A DNA stretch of 64,000 nt from Rhytidiadelphus loreus (taxonomy: Eukaryota > Streptophyta > Bryopsida > Hypnales > Hylocomiaceae), in the NCBI GenBank assembly GCA_947034895.1, contig OX344763.1, positions 19,003,001-19,067,000 on the forward strand. Direction: 5' to 3'. The notes beneath the pieces are model-generated. The model saw only the letters and a program-made list of their open reading frames with translations. It ran no database searches and was not told where the DNA came from. The position numbers and the translations under genes were made by a program. Shown one piece after another: positions 1-14,035 of this stretch; position 1 is the stretch's first letter, and each line of letters begins with the position of its first letter.

Positions 1-327
1 GTACAATATTGTATAACCATATGAGAGTTGCATAAATGTAATCAAAACACTTAAATAATAAGTGCCACAACCTCATCAAAATTCTAATTTAAATATAAGA
101 TAATTTTTCATAAAGCTAACACAATCCTATGTAATTAAGTCAAATTTCAAAACCAAAACTCTTATTGAATGCTTTTTATAGCTGTTTAAAGTTTACTTTC
201 TTAAATTTGGTGTCAACTTCACACCTCTTTACTTCTAAGCCCATAGTGGTCATAAGTCCAAAATAAGAGTTCTATAGATTAATAGAAATCTAACAACTTA
301 ACACATATCAACTCTAAGCATCACAAC

Positions 328-1230
328 TTAACCCCTAAAAGACCATGGCCTTTTTCCTACCAAAAAACACTCAAAACTGCAATTTCTATAGCAAAGAGTA
401 AAAAAATTTGAAAATTGTAGGATCTTACACTCAACTAGTATGAGAATGTGTGGAAAAAATTTCTAAAATTTTGAATGCACAGATTGCAAGATTTTTGCAA
501 TTAAAGTGAAAAAAACAAGATTTTTTTTGCACATTGTAGGTCTAGATTATTTGACTTTGAACCTTCTTAAATTAAATTCTTTGCACTACAGAGTTTTGAG
601 CTTTAAATATTTGTTTTGGGAATTGAGTTGAGAGTCTAGGGGGAAAAAAATTCAAAAAAACTTCATTTTTATTCTTTAAAAAATTATTAAGTAGAGGTAG
701 GTATAAATTAGAAGGAGAATCTAAATTATTAATATCTCTAAAATGGAAATAAAATGCACTAATTCCAATGGTGAGATTTTCCTAAGAAGAAAACTAAACC
801 ATGTGGAATTTATTTTTAAATTGTAAAAATTGCATTTAAAAACGAATCCTACATGTATTTTTTTCAAGAAGATGCTCTAATTACCTAAAAAATAAGATTA
901 TCTATAACTTTCTCATAACAAATCCAAATGGAATGAATCAAAGCTTTTCATGTATACAAAAATATAATCTATGAGGAAAAAAATTCAAAATTCAGATTCA
1001 AATTCTTAATTTTTTTAGCTACCCCCTCTTCCCTATTTTGAGATTATTTGGGCATAACTTTTGTTCCAGAGCCTAGTCCAGAGCATTGATTGAAAAAATA
1101 AATTATATTCCCATGAAGCTAATCATTTTTTCTATCTTCAAAAAACCATGACAAAAATTTGGCCCTTAGGTACTTATCCAAAATTCCATTTGTCCTCCTT
1201 TTTTTCTTATTTGTTTTCTTCAACTAAGCT
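328..1230 (+). mobile_element. TTAA element A, right end lost
   Basis: Begins TTAA at 328-331, then CCCCTAAAAGACCATGGCC, and the shared subterminal AAAACACTCAAAACTGC. The interior matches the elements at 12704 and (inverted) 41062-42263. It carries the near-right-end block TTCCATTTGTCC at about 1180, after which similarity stops. Confidence 0.65.
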
Positions 1231-4200
1231 CAATTAAAAGAAACAATAAAAAAACATCTTTACATAGTAGAATGATTTGCACTGCGACACTATATGTAGA
1301 TTTTTTGGTTCACATGTGCACAAAGTTTTTTCAACATTAAATGCCCAATCAACTATTTTATGGTCATTGCCCAACTTCAAAGGTTGTCCAGATTTTTTTT
1401 AAACAAAATTTTAAAATCTCATATTTTTTCATGTAGTTTGTTAGGTTATCTTTTCATAGCCAAAAAAAATTTAATTTGGAAAAAACTTGGCCTTGGGTGA
1501 TATTTCAAAATTATGCACTCTAAGAAAAGCTCACTATAGATTGCCTTTAGAGAGAAACCCAAGAAAAGAATTCCATGTGTGCAAGTAGGCAAGGGGTTAA
1601 TTGGATAGAGCATATAGTGAATAGGCACAGTCAAATGAATATTTCATTCTTTCAATGTTCCTTACTTGATTGCAAGGCTTTGAAAACAATCTTTCAATTA
1701 TCTAATTTTTATAAGAATTATCATGCATGTTTTTAACTATTTAGAAATGCGTTTGGTCAACTATGGCAAGTTCTTCTTTTGTGAAAATTTGAAATATGGG
1801 CCCGTTCAGTCATTTTTACTAGTTGTTGTTTCTTCAAAAATTGAACTTTAATCAAAGATATTTCAAAATTCATAAAGTCAAAGTTTTTGAAAATTGGAGG
1901 GTAGTCTAATTTGATAGTGATGAATAAGATTGTATAGTTAGATTTTGAAAAAAATTATTTAAAAAAATTATACTTCCATTTTAGAAGTGGCAATTTTGAA
2001 CCAATTTGAGAGGGAGGACCTCCTTTGGACATTAGGGATTAAGAGACCAAGTGCTTCTAATGTAGATAAATTATGAAGAGCTTTAGGAGGGCTGAAATTT
2101 GAATTTGTTCATTTGAATTTGCAAAGTTGCAACTAAGCTAATGGAATTTATATTACCTTTTTTCATGCAATTTTAAGTTGGATAAGGTAGAACCACATAC
2201 CACCAACTACAGCCCCATCAACAATAAAATTCAGGAGATATTGGGACTAATTTCCAAACATGAGTTTTGATTTCCAATCATCAATTTGTCCATTCTTTTC
2301 ATGAAAAATTTGCTTGGTTTAGAGTGCCAAAGTGAACAAGAAGTAGTCTCTTAAATGAGTGGTTTTTGAATAGTTTACACATTGAATATGGGTCCAGATC
2401 AACTTTAGCCTTCCAAAATTCTTAGTAATTTCAGTTCAAGCTAAAAAAATGACCAAATTTTGGTACTCCCATTCATTTCTATCTCTGCACATGTGGAAAT
2501 ATTTCCTTTGCCTTACTACACTCCACATTGTATCCCCAATTGCTTATTTCGTCAGTGATGGGTAGTTTTACTATAAACTCATCATCAAATATCTACCTTC
2601 TTACCTCTTATTCTATACCTTTAATGATTAAATTTTAAAAAAAAATTGAATCCATAGAAGTTCAATTAGTTGATAATGGTTGGATGTATTACATTTATTC
2701 AATTAGAGCAAATTTTGTCACAATTTTGTACTCACAATTTTTTATACATTTGTTCTTATTAGATCCTAATGACATCCCTATATCTTCTAAATGAACCTTT
2801 GCTTGGTTGATGAAACCTTTTTAGTGTTGCATTAAAGGATAAGTTATCTCTATTAAGTCTATTTGTGCCACTTTGTGGACACTTTATATCAATAGAGTAT
2901 ATTTGAAAGTTTGAAATGTACTCCACTGATACAAAGTGGCACAAATAAGATGGTTTTTGAATTGTAGGAGGAATATGAGACTCTTTTGCCTTATATCTAA
3001 TAGTATTCTTAGAGCTCCCAACCCTACAAAATTATCTATTTTTCAACATTATCTAAGATACGTACTCACATAATCAATAGTGGCCTAAATGCAACACCTA
3101 AATATGAACCCAAATGCATCACAAAAATAAAAATGTTGATTACAAGGTGATTCCACAAAACACTTGTACTATTTGTTTTGTTCTTGATCAGTACTCTTCA
3201 TTTTTTCAACATGTACAATATAAAATTAGAAATTCAATTTTTAAAAATAAAATAAAATAAAATAGGGTCAATATTAAAACCTCATAGAAGATAATATCCT
3301 ACAAAGATCAAGTCCAAAATAAGTTTTTGAACAAGAGAACTAAGAAAGTGAAAAAACTCTAGAAAATATATACAACAACATTAAAATCATTAATAAATTG
3401 AAATATTAAAATATTAAAATATTAAAAAAAAAAATTTGTGGTATTACCCTACACTTGTAAGATGTATACAATCAAAACATTAGATTCAATGAGAGCCTAG
3501 TGTTGATGTTTAGTGCACCTACAAATAGTGTTTCTAAAACTCATAAGTTATTCCTACGAAGTCCAAATAATTCATATTAAAGTGTATTGAAATCCTCTTT
3601 CAGTTGTCAATAAAATACAATAATTATTATTTATGTTTATAATAGTGACTATTCAATTGAAATTAGTGACAATTATAGTTGTGCATACCTTAGGGTCACA
3701 TCACTCTACGTCCGGTGCAAGTCACATTGAATGTTCCAAATTTGATTGGTGGAGAGCTAAAAACTAGGACTTGGGGCTTCACACTACTCAAGTTCAAAGT
3801 CCCACATCACTTCAAAATGCCTACATGGTGACACTTTTCAAGAATTTTGGTGCCAAGAAAGTGGAACTTGGAGGCCAAATTGGGTCAAATTAGTCAAAAT
3901 AGAACCAATTTTCTCCAAATCTCTTTAATGCAGATTTGATGCTAAAAATGCCCCCCAAATGGATTTTTGACTTTTTGACTCTTTTTTTGAGCACATAATT
4001 GCTACATAATATTACTGTATACAAGAGATAAGTTGAGATTCTTAGTTGCTAAACTTTGGCCTGAAGTCCCAAGTCTTACATTTGATATAATTTATTTTTC
4101 ACCTTCTAAGTATGTCATGGACTTTCAGTTCAACAAAAAAACTAAGTTGTTTTGTGTTCATTCTCCAATCCATGTTTCGTTTTTCCAAAATGGAACATGC

Positions 4201-6310
4201 TGAACTCAGAACCCATGGATAGAAATTTAAACCAATTGAAACCTTATCCATGGGACAACGAACACTGATTTCTGCACAAAATATTGAACTTAAATGTTCG
4301 ATGATTTTGCAGTGATTTCAAAGTTGAATGAATCCAGAATTAATTGGGATCCTTCAAGATGAGGATCACTATTAGTTACGGTATTGGGAACAATTAAGTT
4401 ACACAAAAAGAGTGCGCGAAAGTTGGGATAAGTTATTCTCCAAAATTCCAACCAACTTTAGTTCTCCCTAACTGAAGAAAGTCCACAGACAAGAAGGCCC
4501 TATTTTGAAGCAAGAGTTTACAGTAATTTGAGAACCTTCTGTTTCTCATAGGACAGGCAAGGATCTCTTGTGCTTGATGAATTTTTATCTTTCCAATTAC
4601 CGGTAAGGGGGTACCCCCAAAAAACCGCCACTTTTTTTTGCTTCTGTGCCTACTTAGTATTATCAGACAGGTCTAATTTTCATCATTTTTGCAATTTCTT
4701 ATTGGCACTTGGAAGGAGGATCCAATGCACCAAAGAATGTGACATTTGGATACCATATGCAAAAGTTATAAAGGAACAAAGTTTGGTTCTAAAAACAATT
4801 TCTTCTACATAGGTACATATTAATTGATTTTGGAGATGTACACAAAGTGAAGATGGCGGTTTAGGGTTAGTGGGCGCAATGCATTCGGGGGTGCTCACTG
4901 TAGTTCTTGATAATTGTGTCTAAAAATGTTCAACAAAGCTAAGGTAGGAGGTTCATAAAGCACGCAGGTTCTAAAAGTATCTTATAACATAGAAGTATAT
5001 TTTGCTTTCTCATTGCACTAGCAATATACAAATGAAGTACATTTCAAGAGTTAGGACATGATCACTCGTGTGTTTGAACTTGGAAAATTCATAAGTAATT
5101 TCATGATTGAAACTCCAAAAAAAATTGAAATGACTTGAGTTCAATGCCATTTCCATTTGTCTTTCAATGAAAGTTTCAATATGAAGACATTGATATACTC
5201 AAGGTTACAAGAAAAAGACGTTGATATACACAATTGTATCAAAACATTAAGCTTCTTAAAAAACTTCAAATTGTAGTATTTATTTAGGATTTATATAAGG
5301 TGTATTATCATAGAGTTGTCTATTCAAATAAAGTCATATTTTGCATACATTCTAGACACGAGTCTTCCAATTTTCTTAAAACAAGAAAAAATTATATTTA
5401 AAATTTTCAAAATATTACTCTATAAGAATATAAATACATTTGGCGCTCATGGGTACAATAGAAGTATACATATGTTTTATTTTAAAATTCTTTATCTCTA
5501 TGAGATACATACTTGAGTTGGGTATCATTTCAAATTTTATAATTTATTATTCTATTTTTCAAAATACCAAATCTGATTGAAAGAGGTAAACAACATCTCT
5601 TTATGACACCATTTCTTTGATGCATACACATAATATGGATCAACATGGATTATGTAGACAATTTATCCAACAATTAAGAATTACAACAACCATATCACCT
5701 CACTTTCTTCATGGGTAAGGAAATAAACATCATAGGATTCAAATTTCTTTTTACCCTCCTAGTTATTACATATCTATACATGCATTTTCATAAACACATA
5801 TATCTTCAAACCTCATGAATGTATCTTATTACGTTTAGTAATACTAATATGTACACCTAATTTGAGAGTTTAAATACACACACTAGCATGGTTTCTTGTA
5901 ATATTCATAATGATCAAACTAACTCAATTTTTATGGGTCTTATTGACCATTAATACCAATGCAAGTCAACATGCATCTATGGATACTCAAGGAAAATTTA
6001 TGATGTTTTAAAATAATAATTATAGGTACACCCTAAACTTCCACAATTAAATTGTATACATTCTAGAGGGGAATCTATAAAAGTTGCAATTAAGTACACT
6101 AACCTTTGGTCATCAATTGTTTTGGTTTTCTTTTAAACTTGGGTTTGAATTATTAGTCACTAAACATGTCAAAGACTCAATTGATAAAATTAAGCCACAC
6201 ACCCTAGTCCATTTTATTATTTTTCCAAAATCGAAGATCTCAAATACTAATATCAACTTAAATTGTTAACAAAAGATATAGGATGATCTGGGTACTTGTT
6301 AACAATCGTG
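1231..6310. other. AT-rich intergenic DNA, no gene seen
   Basis: No ORF with recognisable protein similarity on either strand. Contains A-rich simple sequence at 3238-3262 and 3410-3435, and at about 4718-4890 a diverged copy of the dispersed repeat also found at 25355, 25836 and 60230. Positions 1-327 are likewise AT-rich with nothing identified. Confidence 0.6.
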
Positions 6311-6316
6311 TAATTG

Positions 6317-6386
6317 TGTAAAAAATATGTGTATACATATCTATGTATATATATAGAGAGAGATATGTATACACATATTTTTTACA
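6317..6386. repeat. Perfect 26-bp inverted repeat with 18-bp loop
   Basis: Arms 6317-6342 and 6361-6386 are exact reverse complements (tgtaaaaaatatgtgtatac and onwards). The loop is (AT)n/(AG)n. Can form a hairpin or cruciform. Confidence 0.9.
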
Positions 6387-8996
6387 TTGAATTTTTAACC
6401 TCTTAATGTCCAACTGAAGGGTCCTCTGTCCAAAATCACCTCCAAATTCTTGTTTTTGAAATGAAAGTATGATTTTTTTAGAATATTTTTTTTGAGAAAT
6501 CTCCCCATAGGACCTTATTCAAAACTATCAAGTTAGTTTATTCTTCAATTTTCAAAGACCTTGATTGTACAAGTTTTGAGATTTGTTCAATCAAAGTTCA
6601 GTTTTTGAATAACAATAGTTTTTTTCCTAGTCAAAATGACTTGAAGATCCCATTTCTCAATTTTTCATAGAAGAAGAGTTTGCCATTCTTGACCAATTGA
6701 TGCTCTTATAAATAGTTAAAGAATGTGCATGCCAATTTTCATATGGATTGAAGTAACAGAATATTGTTTTCAAAGCTAGTTTCAAAGACTTGCAAACAAG
6801 TGATATACATTGAGAAAGCAAAAATTTCACTTGACAAAGTTCATTTACTACCAATCAACTCCTTTCCCACTTCCCACCTATGGAATTTTTTTCTTGGAAT
6901 GGCTTTTAACTAGCTAGGTCTATCTCCCAAGACAATTTGTAGTGAGATTTTCTTGGAATGTTTGTTTTTGAAAAATCACCCACGATGGAGATTTTGTTTG
7001 AATTGAGAGTTTTTGTTAGCTATAGAAAGATAACTTGACAAATTACATGAGAAAAATATGAGATTTTAGAAGAGCTATTTTTTGTGATCTAGGACCCCCC
7101 TAAACCACAGAATGGTCGATTGCACATTTACAGAGGTTACAATTTTTCCTAGGTGTCAATTTCCCATTCCCAAAAGAATGGATTTTGATACAAAGATGCT
7201 GGGGTTTTGATACTTTATTTGATTGTGGATTTTTGAATCAAAAGGGATAATTCCATAACTCAAAATATTGAATTCTAGCTACAATATGATAATAGCCCCT
7301 CAAAATCACTAGCCAACCAATTTCAAAAAATGGACTCTGTAGAAGTTACAATTTTAAATAGGAATCACCTAATTTTGATATAGATATCACCAAGTATCAC
7401 ATGAGTATTGAAGAAATAACTGACTACTTTTTCTAAATGATAAACAAATCTTACTTAGGTATCACCTACTTTTGATACAGTTATCACCAAGTAGCACCCA
7501 AGTAGCACATGAGTGTCGAAGAAATAATTGGCTACTTGGATAAAAAAATCACCAAATCAACGAATTAGATCAAAGATGTTGGATTTACTAGAACATTCTC
7601 ACCTCTAAGATAAATAATTCTCAATTATTTGTAAAAGTTTTGAGCGGTTTGATTTTTTCTTTCATTTAATACCAACTTATACTTTATGATTTTCTTAAAG
7701 ATGAATATGATTGTTTTTTTGGATAAATTTTTTTACATATATTTTCAACCTATTTTCCAACATATTGACTAAAATGCACAAATTATAGGACATACATGTT
7801 TTTTCTTTAAAATGTTGAAAGACAAAACTTAATCTTTTGGAAGGGCTAAAAAAGCCCACATTTAGAAGTTTAGGCACATTTTGTTTGCAATCACTAAGAA
7901 CTATTTAAGTATATTTTATTTTTTATTTGCAACTAAAAAGAATAGTTTATATTTTCCTTCTTTCATTTTTGCATTAAAGAAAATCAATCACATAATTTGA
8001 ATGAATTAGATTTTCTTATGATTTTGACAACAAATTTGATTTCCTTAGAAGTCATCTATGTATATTTGGGTTTTATGATAAAATTTTACTTTAAAAATTT
8101 AATGCTTAAATTTTTTTTCCATATGTATTTACCTTTTGTTTCACAATTAAGTTAATTGAGGCACTACTTAATTTGAATTTCTAAAAATTAAACACTTTTA
8201 TGTGCCAAAACAATTATTGCCAAACCTACAATTGTAGTAGGATAGTCTAAATTAAATTAAATTTTCAATTAAAGACTCATAAATTAGATTTTTTTAAATT
8301 TTATAATCATAATACATGATACAATATATTATCTATCAATATCAAGTGATAATTTTCAATTATTTACATAAAAAATTGTGATTATTATTCTTGTAGTTAT
8401 AGAAGAAAATATAGTGTTAAATATAATAGAAATCCCATTAAATTTTAACTTCTTTTTAAAGTGCAAATAGTAAAAAAATAGTGAAAAAAATTCTTTAACA
8501 AATTGTTTTAAGGTTTACATCCAAAAAAGTTTAGTTATTATCTTCAAGTCAAATTATTATCAAGGTAAGTTAGTCTTTATATAATTCAAGAATAACTAAT
8601 TGAATAAGTTCAATTTTCCAAAATTATTATTTTTATTGTCGGTAGGTAAAATATGTAAAATCCAATAGTTACCTACTATTTTGTGCCAATTAACTTAAAT
8701 TTAAGATTATATATATGATATACAAATTTAATAATTTAATGCCTGCGATTTTTCAATCTCTAGCCTTAAAATTTTAAAATTTTGAGATTTAAAATTGTAA
8801 AATTGTAAAATTTACTTATTTTGAGATTTTAAAATTTGACTCATTCTGAAAATTCAAGAATTCTAAGCTTTAAATATCCTTAGATCTAAATTTTGTTTTT
8901 TAATATTTTGTACTCACAAATTGATTTTGGATGCAAATTTCTAATACAAATTCAAGAATGTAGTTTGTGCACATAATTGACTTTGGCCGCATTTCT
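6387..8996. other. AT-rich intergenic DNA, no gene seen
   Basis: Only non-coding sequence. A diverged direct duplication of about 100 bp lies at 7365-7430 and 7455-7545 (shared: aggtatcaccta, gatacagttatcaccaag, gaagaaataa). From 7900 to 8960 the sequence is extremely AT-rich. Confidence 0.55.
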
Positions 8997-9213
8997 CACT
9001 AGAAGAAACCCGTGTTTTAGGTTACGTTTTATAATTTTTTAAAACAGATTTTAGGTGACGTCTATTGCAACATGTCCATGTTTTTATGTCAACATTGATG
9101 TTATGTTGAACGTATTGTTGACATAAAAACATGGGTATGTTGCAATGGACGTCACCTAAAATCTGCTTAAAAAAATTACAAAACGTAACCTAAAATGCGG
9201 GTTTCTTATAGTG
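8997..9213. mobile_element. CACTA-type MITE (217 bp, near-perfect hairpin)
   Basis: Ends CACTAGAAGAAACCCG and, inverted, CACTATAAGAAACCCGC. Nearly the whole element folds on itself (arms share ttaggttacgtttt and atgttgacataaaaacatg). Flanked by TCT on both sides (8994-8996 and 9214-9216), the 3-bp target duplication expected of CACTA/EnSpm elements. No coding capacity. Confidence 0.88.
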
Positions 9214-9216
9214 TCT

Positions 9217-10355
9217 GATGAATTTTTTTATTGCTTTCGCTTCAAATATAATTATTCAAGGATAAGCTTAGTGAAGACTAGCTATTTGAAGGCAATGGCA
9301 TAAAATTTTGCATATTACAATTTCTTTATAAGTTTATTTTATTTCCTATTTACATGACTAATGCAAAAATCCAACATTTTGATTGTAGAAAAAGACGTTT
9401 TTGAAATTTAGATGAATTTATTGATATTTCTATGTTCCATACTTTGTTAAAGGATTATAGTAATGTAAAGTGTATAATTCTTTCACAAAATGAATTCAAG
9501 TTTTGATTTTAGGTATAATAGTTTAGGGTTGATAAGGCAAAAGGCTATAATGAAAATTGATGATGCATAGTTTAAATTCTAGAAAATATAATGATTGTAT
9601 GGAAAACATACTTTATAAAGTAGTGCAAAACTAGTACTAGAAAGATATGAAATTTGAACCTTTGTACCAAACTTTACACAAAGTTTACAATTAGTGGAAA
9701 ATTGGTTGTGCACAATAGCTTCTTCTAATTTGGGCTTACAATGATTACCTTTATTTTATGCAACTTTTTCTTGCAATTTTGGCCAACATTTTTGAACCTT
9801 ATGTTGAATCAAACTTTGCGTGAAATTTGATGAGAACTTTGTGGGTATAACTTTGTATAATTTTTTTGCATTCTAATATATAAATCTTGCAATTGCAATA
9901 ATTCATCTATTATTTAGAGATTTTCAAATTTTCAAATGGATAGAAGTAAGACTTGTCATACCTCTTTCTATTATTTAAAAATAAATGGATTTTGTGAATA
10001 CTACATCTAGGTGTGACCTAATTATTAGGGGCAAATCCTAAATTGACGCTAAGTATGATTTGTGTCTGATAAATGATGTAGGAAGCCTTGTAGTATAGAG
10101 AAAGATAGTTTTTCATCCAACTTATTTTGCATGCTGGACATTCCCTAGATGTGGTATTATTGACTTTACTACAAAATAAGATGCTTAATTTACTAATCAT
10201 CTTTGTTGTGTATCTTAGCAATTTCAAGCTTGTTGTTCTTGATTTGAATTTTATCAACTCAAATGATCTTTTTTGAATTGGAATCCACCTATAAAAAGAA
10301 GTTAATTAGATTTTGTTCTTATGCTAATTCTAAAGTCACAAATTCCTAAAACTCA
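9217..10355. other. AT-rich intergenic DNA, no gene seen
   Basis: A 79-codon frame at 10018-10257 (minus) has no recognisable motif and ordinary AT-rich composition; I regard it as chance. Confidence 0.5.
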
Positions 10356-11288
10356 TTAACCCTTAAAGGACCGTCACTATACTTTCACCAAAAACGCTCC
10401 AAAACTGCCATTTCTAGTACAAGTACCAAAATTTTGAAGAAAAACTTTTTTGGACATATCTAACCATAGGATCTTGTATTATATAGTATCAAAAACATGT
10501 GGTAAGAATTTCAGACATTTCCACCGGGTGGATTGCAAGATATAAGCATTCAAATGAACGAAAATCATTTTTTTGACCTTGCGAAAAGCAGGGCAGCTGC
10601 ACTTCACAAGCTCACATTTCTATGAAAAAATGACCTAAATGGTGGTGCTTCTTTGGATTTGTTTTTCTAGACAAGTTGGCCACATGCTTGAAAATTTTTA
10701 GATCATTTGGAATGGTACAACATATAGGAAAAAAATAGTAAGTAGGTAGTAGTAGAGAATGATTAAAAATACTAAAATATTTACAATTTAAATATGGAAT
10801 TGAAAATTTCCAATCCCAATGGTTAAAATGTTGTAATAATGTATCTACATCCTACAATTTTATTTTTGTCCAAAAATATTGAAAATTGGATAAGATAAAG
10901 GATTTCAAAGTTTATTTTAGAGTAGGAAATCCAAAACTGCCTACAAACAAAAAATCCTCATAACTTTTGACTCATTGATCAGAATGGAATGATTCAAAGC
11001 TTTTCGTGTATATAAAACTTTGTAAAACCAATTACAAATTTTTGTTTCTAAAAAAAGTGATTTTTTCTGATCTGCCCGAACTGCCCAGTTGGGAAAAAAA
11101 GTAACATATTAGGCTATAACGTTTGGCTTGTATTTTCAAATGTCATGAAATTTGGTGCATATGAAAGATATTCCTTGCCCCCACATTCTATTCAAATTTC
11201 AGCCCCAAATATGAAAATCTCTGCTCGTAGGTACGTGCCCAAAATTTCTATACAACCAAAAAACACAGTCCGGTCTTTTAGGGGTTAA
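10356..11288 (+). mobile_element. TTAA element B (complete)
   Basis: TTAA at 10356-10359 and 11285-11288; core 925 bp. Left end CCCTTAAAGGACCGTCAC, right end (inverted) CCCCTAAAAGACCGGAC. Subterminal block AAAACTGCCATTTCTAG near the left. The interior matches the second half of 15894-17752 and 45323-46277 in inverted orientation. No ORF of note. Confidence 0.85.
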
Positions 11289-12299
11289 ACTCCAATTTCA
11301 ACTTCGAGCTTCTAACCACTATCTTTCTTAAAGAATCTTGTAGATCTTTATTTGAATTAAAGTAGTTGGGCCTATTGTGGATATCAATAGGAACAAGTTG
11401 ATTGAGGGCAAACTTAAAATGATTGTATATGTTCAAATTTTGAAATATACACAACTATGACAAATATGCCCACTATGGATTTGCCATTGGTGGCCATTGA
11501 TGTGTTGACATTGCATAGTATCATCATAGTATATATTGGTCATGATAGGCCAACCTTACTTGGTTCTACAACTGTTAGTATCTATTAAATGCCTCAAGTT
11601 GAAATGGCACCTCGAATGGCACTCTAGAAAGTTTGAAATCTTGTAGATTTCCATTGGAATTGTGTTAATTGGCCTTGTTGTGGACACCAACAAGAGCAAG
11701 CCAATTGTGGGCAACAATTCAATTTTGAAATGTGCACCACCATGACTATTATTTCCACAATGGGCTTGTTGCCATTGGTGTCCTCATGCAATGGACTTAA
11801 TTACCTTAGTTGCATATTTTTAGGCTTTGTCTCTTGCACTTTAATTCAAAGTACAGTATTGGCTTAAAAAATAAATTTGAATACAGTTACAGTGCCCAAT
11901 GATATTGTTGAAATTAGGTGAAAAAACATACATCCACACAGATGAAAATGGTAAAGTAGATGAAAGCATTTGCAAAATTGTTACGTAAACATGGCTTTCA
12001 TAGACAAGAAAATGATCACTAAAAGATCCACAATTGGACAAATTGGTCGTACATATATTTTTGTGGATCATGTTCTTATCTAGACAAACTATGTTTCTAT
12101 TCAGGTAGGAGTATTCTTTAGCAACACGTTGTGTTTGTAATTATCTAAAACAAAGTCTTCCAAGTCGGCCAAATGATCCAATTTTGTCAAAGGGCTTTCT
12201 CAAACTCAACAAAAGTTGTCAAAAGAAACAAAGTGGGAGTTGAAGAATTCTTTTAGAGACAACTATTGTAATGAGAATTGTAGCAATTTGTATTTTTAA
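11289..12299. other. Intergenic DNA with a diverged direct repeat, no gene seen
   Basis: 11310-11590 and 11590-11800 share blocks (cttgtagat, aattggcc/agtagttgggcc, ttgtggacaccaacaagagcaag-like, attttgaaatgtgcac), suggesting an old tandem duplication of about 300 bp. No coding signal. Confidence 0.45.
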
Positions 12300-12357
12300 C
12301 ACTAGTAGAAAATTGGGCTTAGAGCACCAATTCTCCATGACCAACTTTCTACTAATG
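12300..12357. mobile_element. Very short CACTA-like element (58 bp)
   Basis: Starts CACTAGTAGAAAATTGG and ends CCAACTTTCTACTAATG, an inverted repeat with one mismatch at the outermost bases. TAA flanks both sides (12297-12299, 12358-12360). The CACTAGTAGAAA end is typical of plant CACTA elements. Confidence 0.6.
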
Positions 12358-12703
12358 TAATATCCACTTATAGATAGTCTAATATGTTTATATAACCAAC
12401 CTCAACCTTAACCTCAAAAATTTGTATTTGAAAGTTCCCACTAACATGTATCTTTGATTCCAAACAAGTATTTGTGTAAAGTAGGAAAACCTTCTTCTAA
12501 TTAGCAAAACTATATTTTTTAATTAATGGCAAACTTTTGAAATATTATTAAAGTATACTAATTTCTACAAAAATAGTTTCACATGAAAAAACATTGAATA
12601 GGTGACGCTAATTTTGATCTCTCACTATTGTAATAAATTAGAGTAGTATAAAAATGATATATGAGTCAAAATTATGCATTTCTAAAGCATAGATTTTTCC
12701 ATC

Positions 12704-13500
12704 TTAACCCCTAAAGGACCAAGGCTTTTTTTTTTTGCCAAAAAACACTCAAAACTGCCATTTCTATTGCTAAGGTTACAAACATTTGAACATTGTTTTA
12801 TTTTCACATTTAATCAATGGATATTACACCTAACTAGTATGAGAACGTGTCAAATGAATTTTAGAATTTTGACCATATAAATTGCAAGATATCTGCATTT
12901 AAAGTGAAGAAAACAAGTTTTTTTTGCACATTGCGGGATTAGATTATTTGACTTTGAACCTTCTTAACTTAAATTTTTGCACTACACAGTTTAGAGATTT
13001 AAATCTTTATTGAAGGGAATCAAGTTGAAAATCTATGAAAGAAAAAAAACTGAAAAAAAACTGAATTTTTATTCTTAAGAAAATTGTTAAGTAGAAGTTG
13101 GTATGAGATAGAAGGAAAATCTAAATTATGAATATCCCTAAGAATAGAATTAAAACGCACTAATCCCAATGGCGAGATTTTTCTAGAAAGAAACTTAAAT
13201 AATGTAGAACTTTTGTTTTTAAAAATTGCAAAAATTGCATTCAAAAATGAATCCTAGAAGTTATTTTTTCAAGAAGATGCTTAGATTGATTGAAAAACAA
13301 GATGGACCATAACTTTCACATCTCTAATCCAAATGAAATGAATCAAAATTTCCATTTAGAAAAAAAATATAATCTATGAGATGAAAAAAATTAATTCAAC
13401 TTTTTAGAGAATTTTTTTGTTGACTAGTTTCCCCTGTTTTGAGCTTGTTTGGGCATAATTTTTGTTCCTAGGCACCAATTGAAAAAATATATATTTTCAC
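12704..13500 (+). mobile_element. TTAA element C, right end lost
   Basis: TTAA at 12704-12707, then CCCCTAAAGGACCAAGGC and AAAACACTCAAAACTGCC. The interior is closely related to element A. Similarity ends near 13500 at the block giving gggcataatttttgttcctaggcac. Confidence 0.7.
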
Positions 13501-14035
13501 AAAGAGTACCTTGCTATTTCACAAAAAAATTACAATTGGATATGCCCATGATGAGTTATAGGAAAAAATTCTGTTTTTTATATAGTAGGAGAGCATCACG
13601 GTTAGGGTTATCTATATTATAGTGAAAATTGCATTGCAATGCCGAAAAGAGCTTGGGTAGGGCCTTGGACAACATCTAGCCCCTTATTCAAACCGGTTAC
13701 TTCTCTGACATTTTTCTATGCTCATAAATTCATCACAATGTACAAGGGCCTTCCCTTCACCTAACAAGGCAATTAATCCTAGCTACCACATTTGAACTTA
13801 GGAAATTTAAACTTGCCAAAGAATCATTGAGTCAAAATCCAATTTGTCATTTGAAAACCTTCCATCAAGAAAAAAATTTGATGGCAAATTGAAAGAATTG
13901 CTTTATTGACATTTGTGAGGATGAAGGATGGAGAGATCATTTTTTATAATGAAATCCATTGTCTGTCATAAATCCTTGAAGGGTATGGGATAATTTGAAG
14001 ATAAGAACTTGACTACTCATTGTCAAAACATAGGA

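Noticed and set aside
328..340. CCCTAAA at element ends as interstitial plant telomere repeat
   Set aside because: Only single copies of the heptamer, always placed at element termini next to TTAA; no tandem telomeric array.
1591..1600. aaggggttaa as the missing right end of TTAA element A
   Set aside because: The sequence before it lacks the family's subterminal blocks, and similarity to A's relatives stops about 360 bp earlier.
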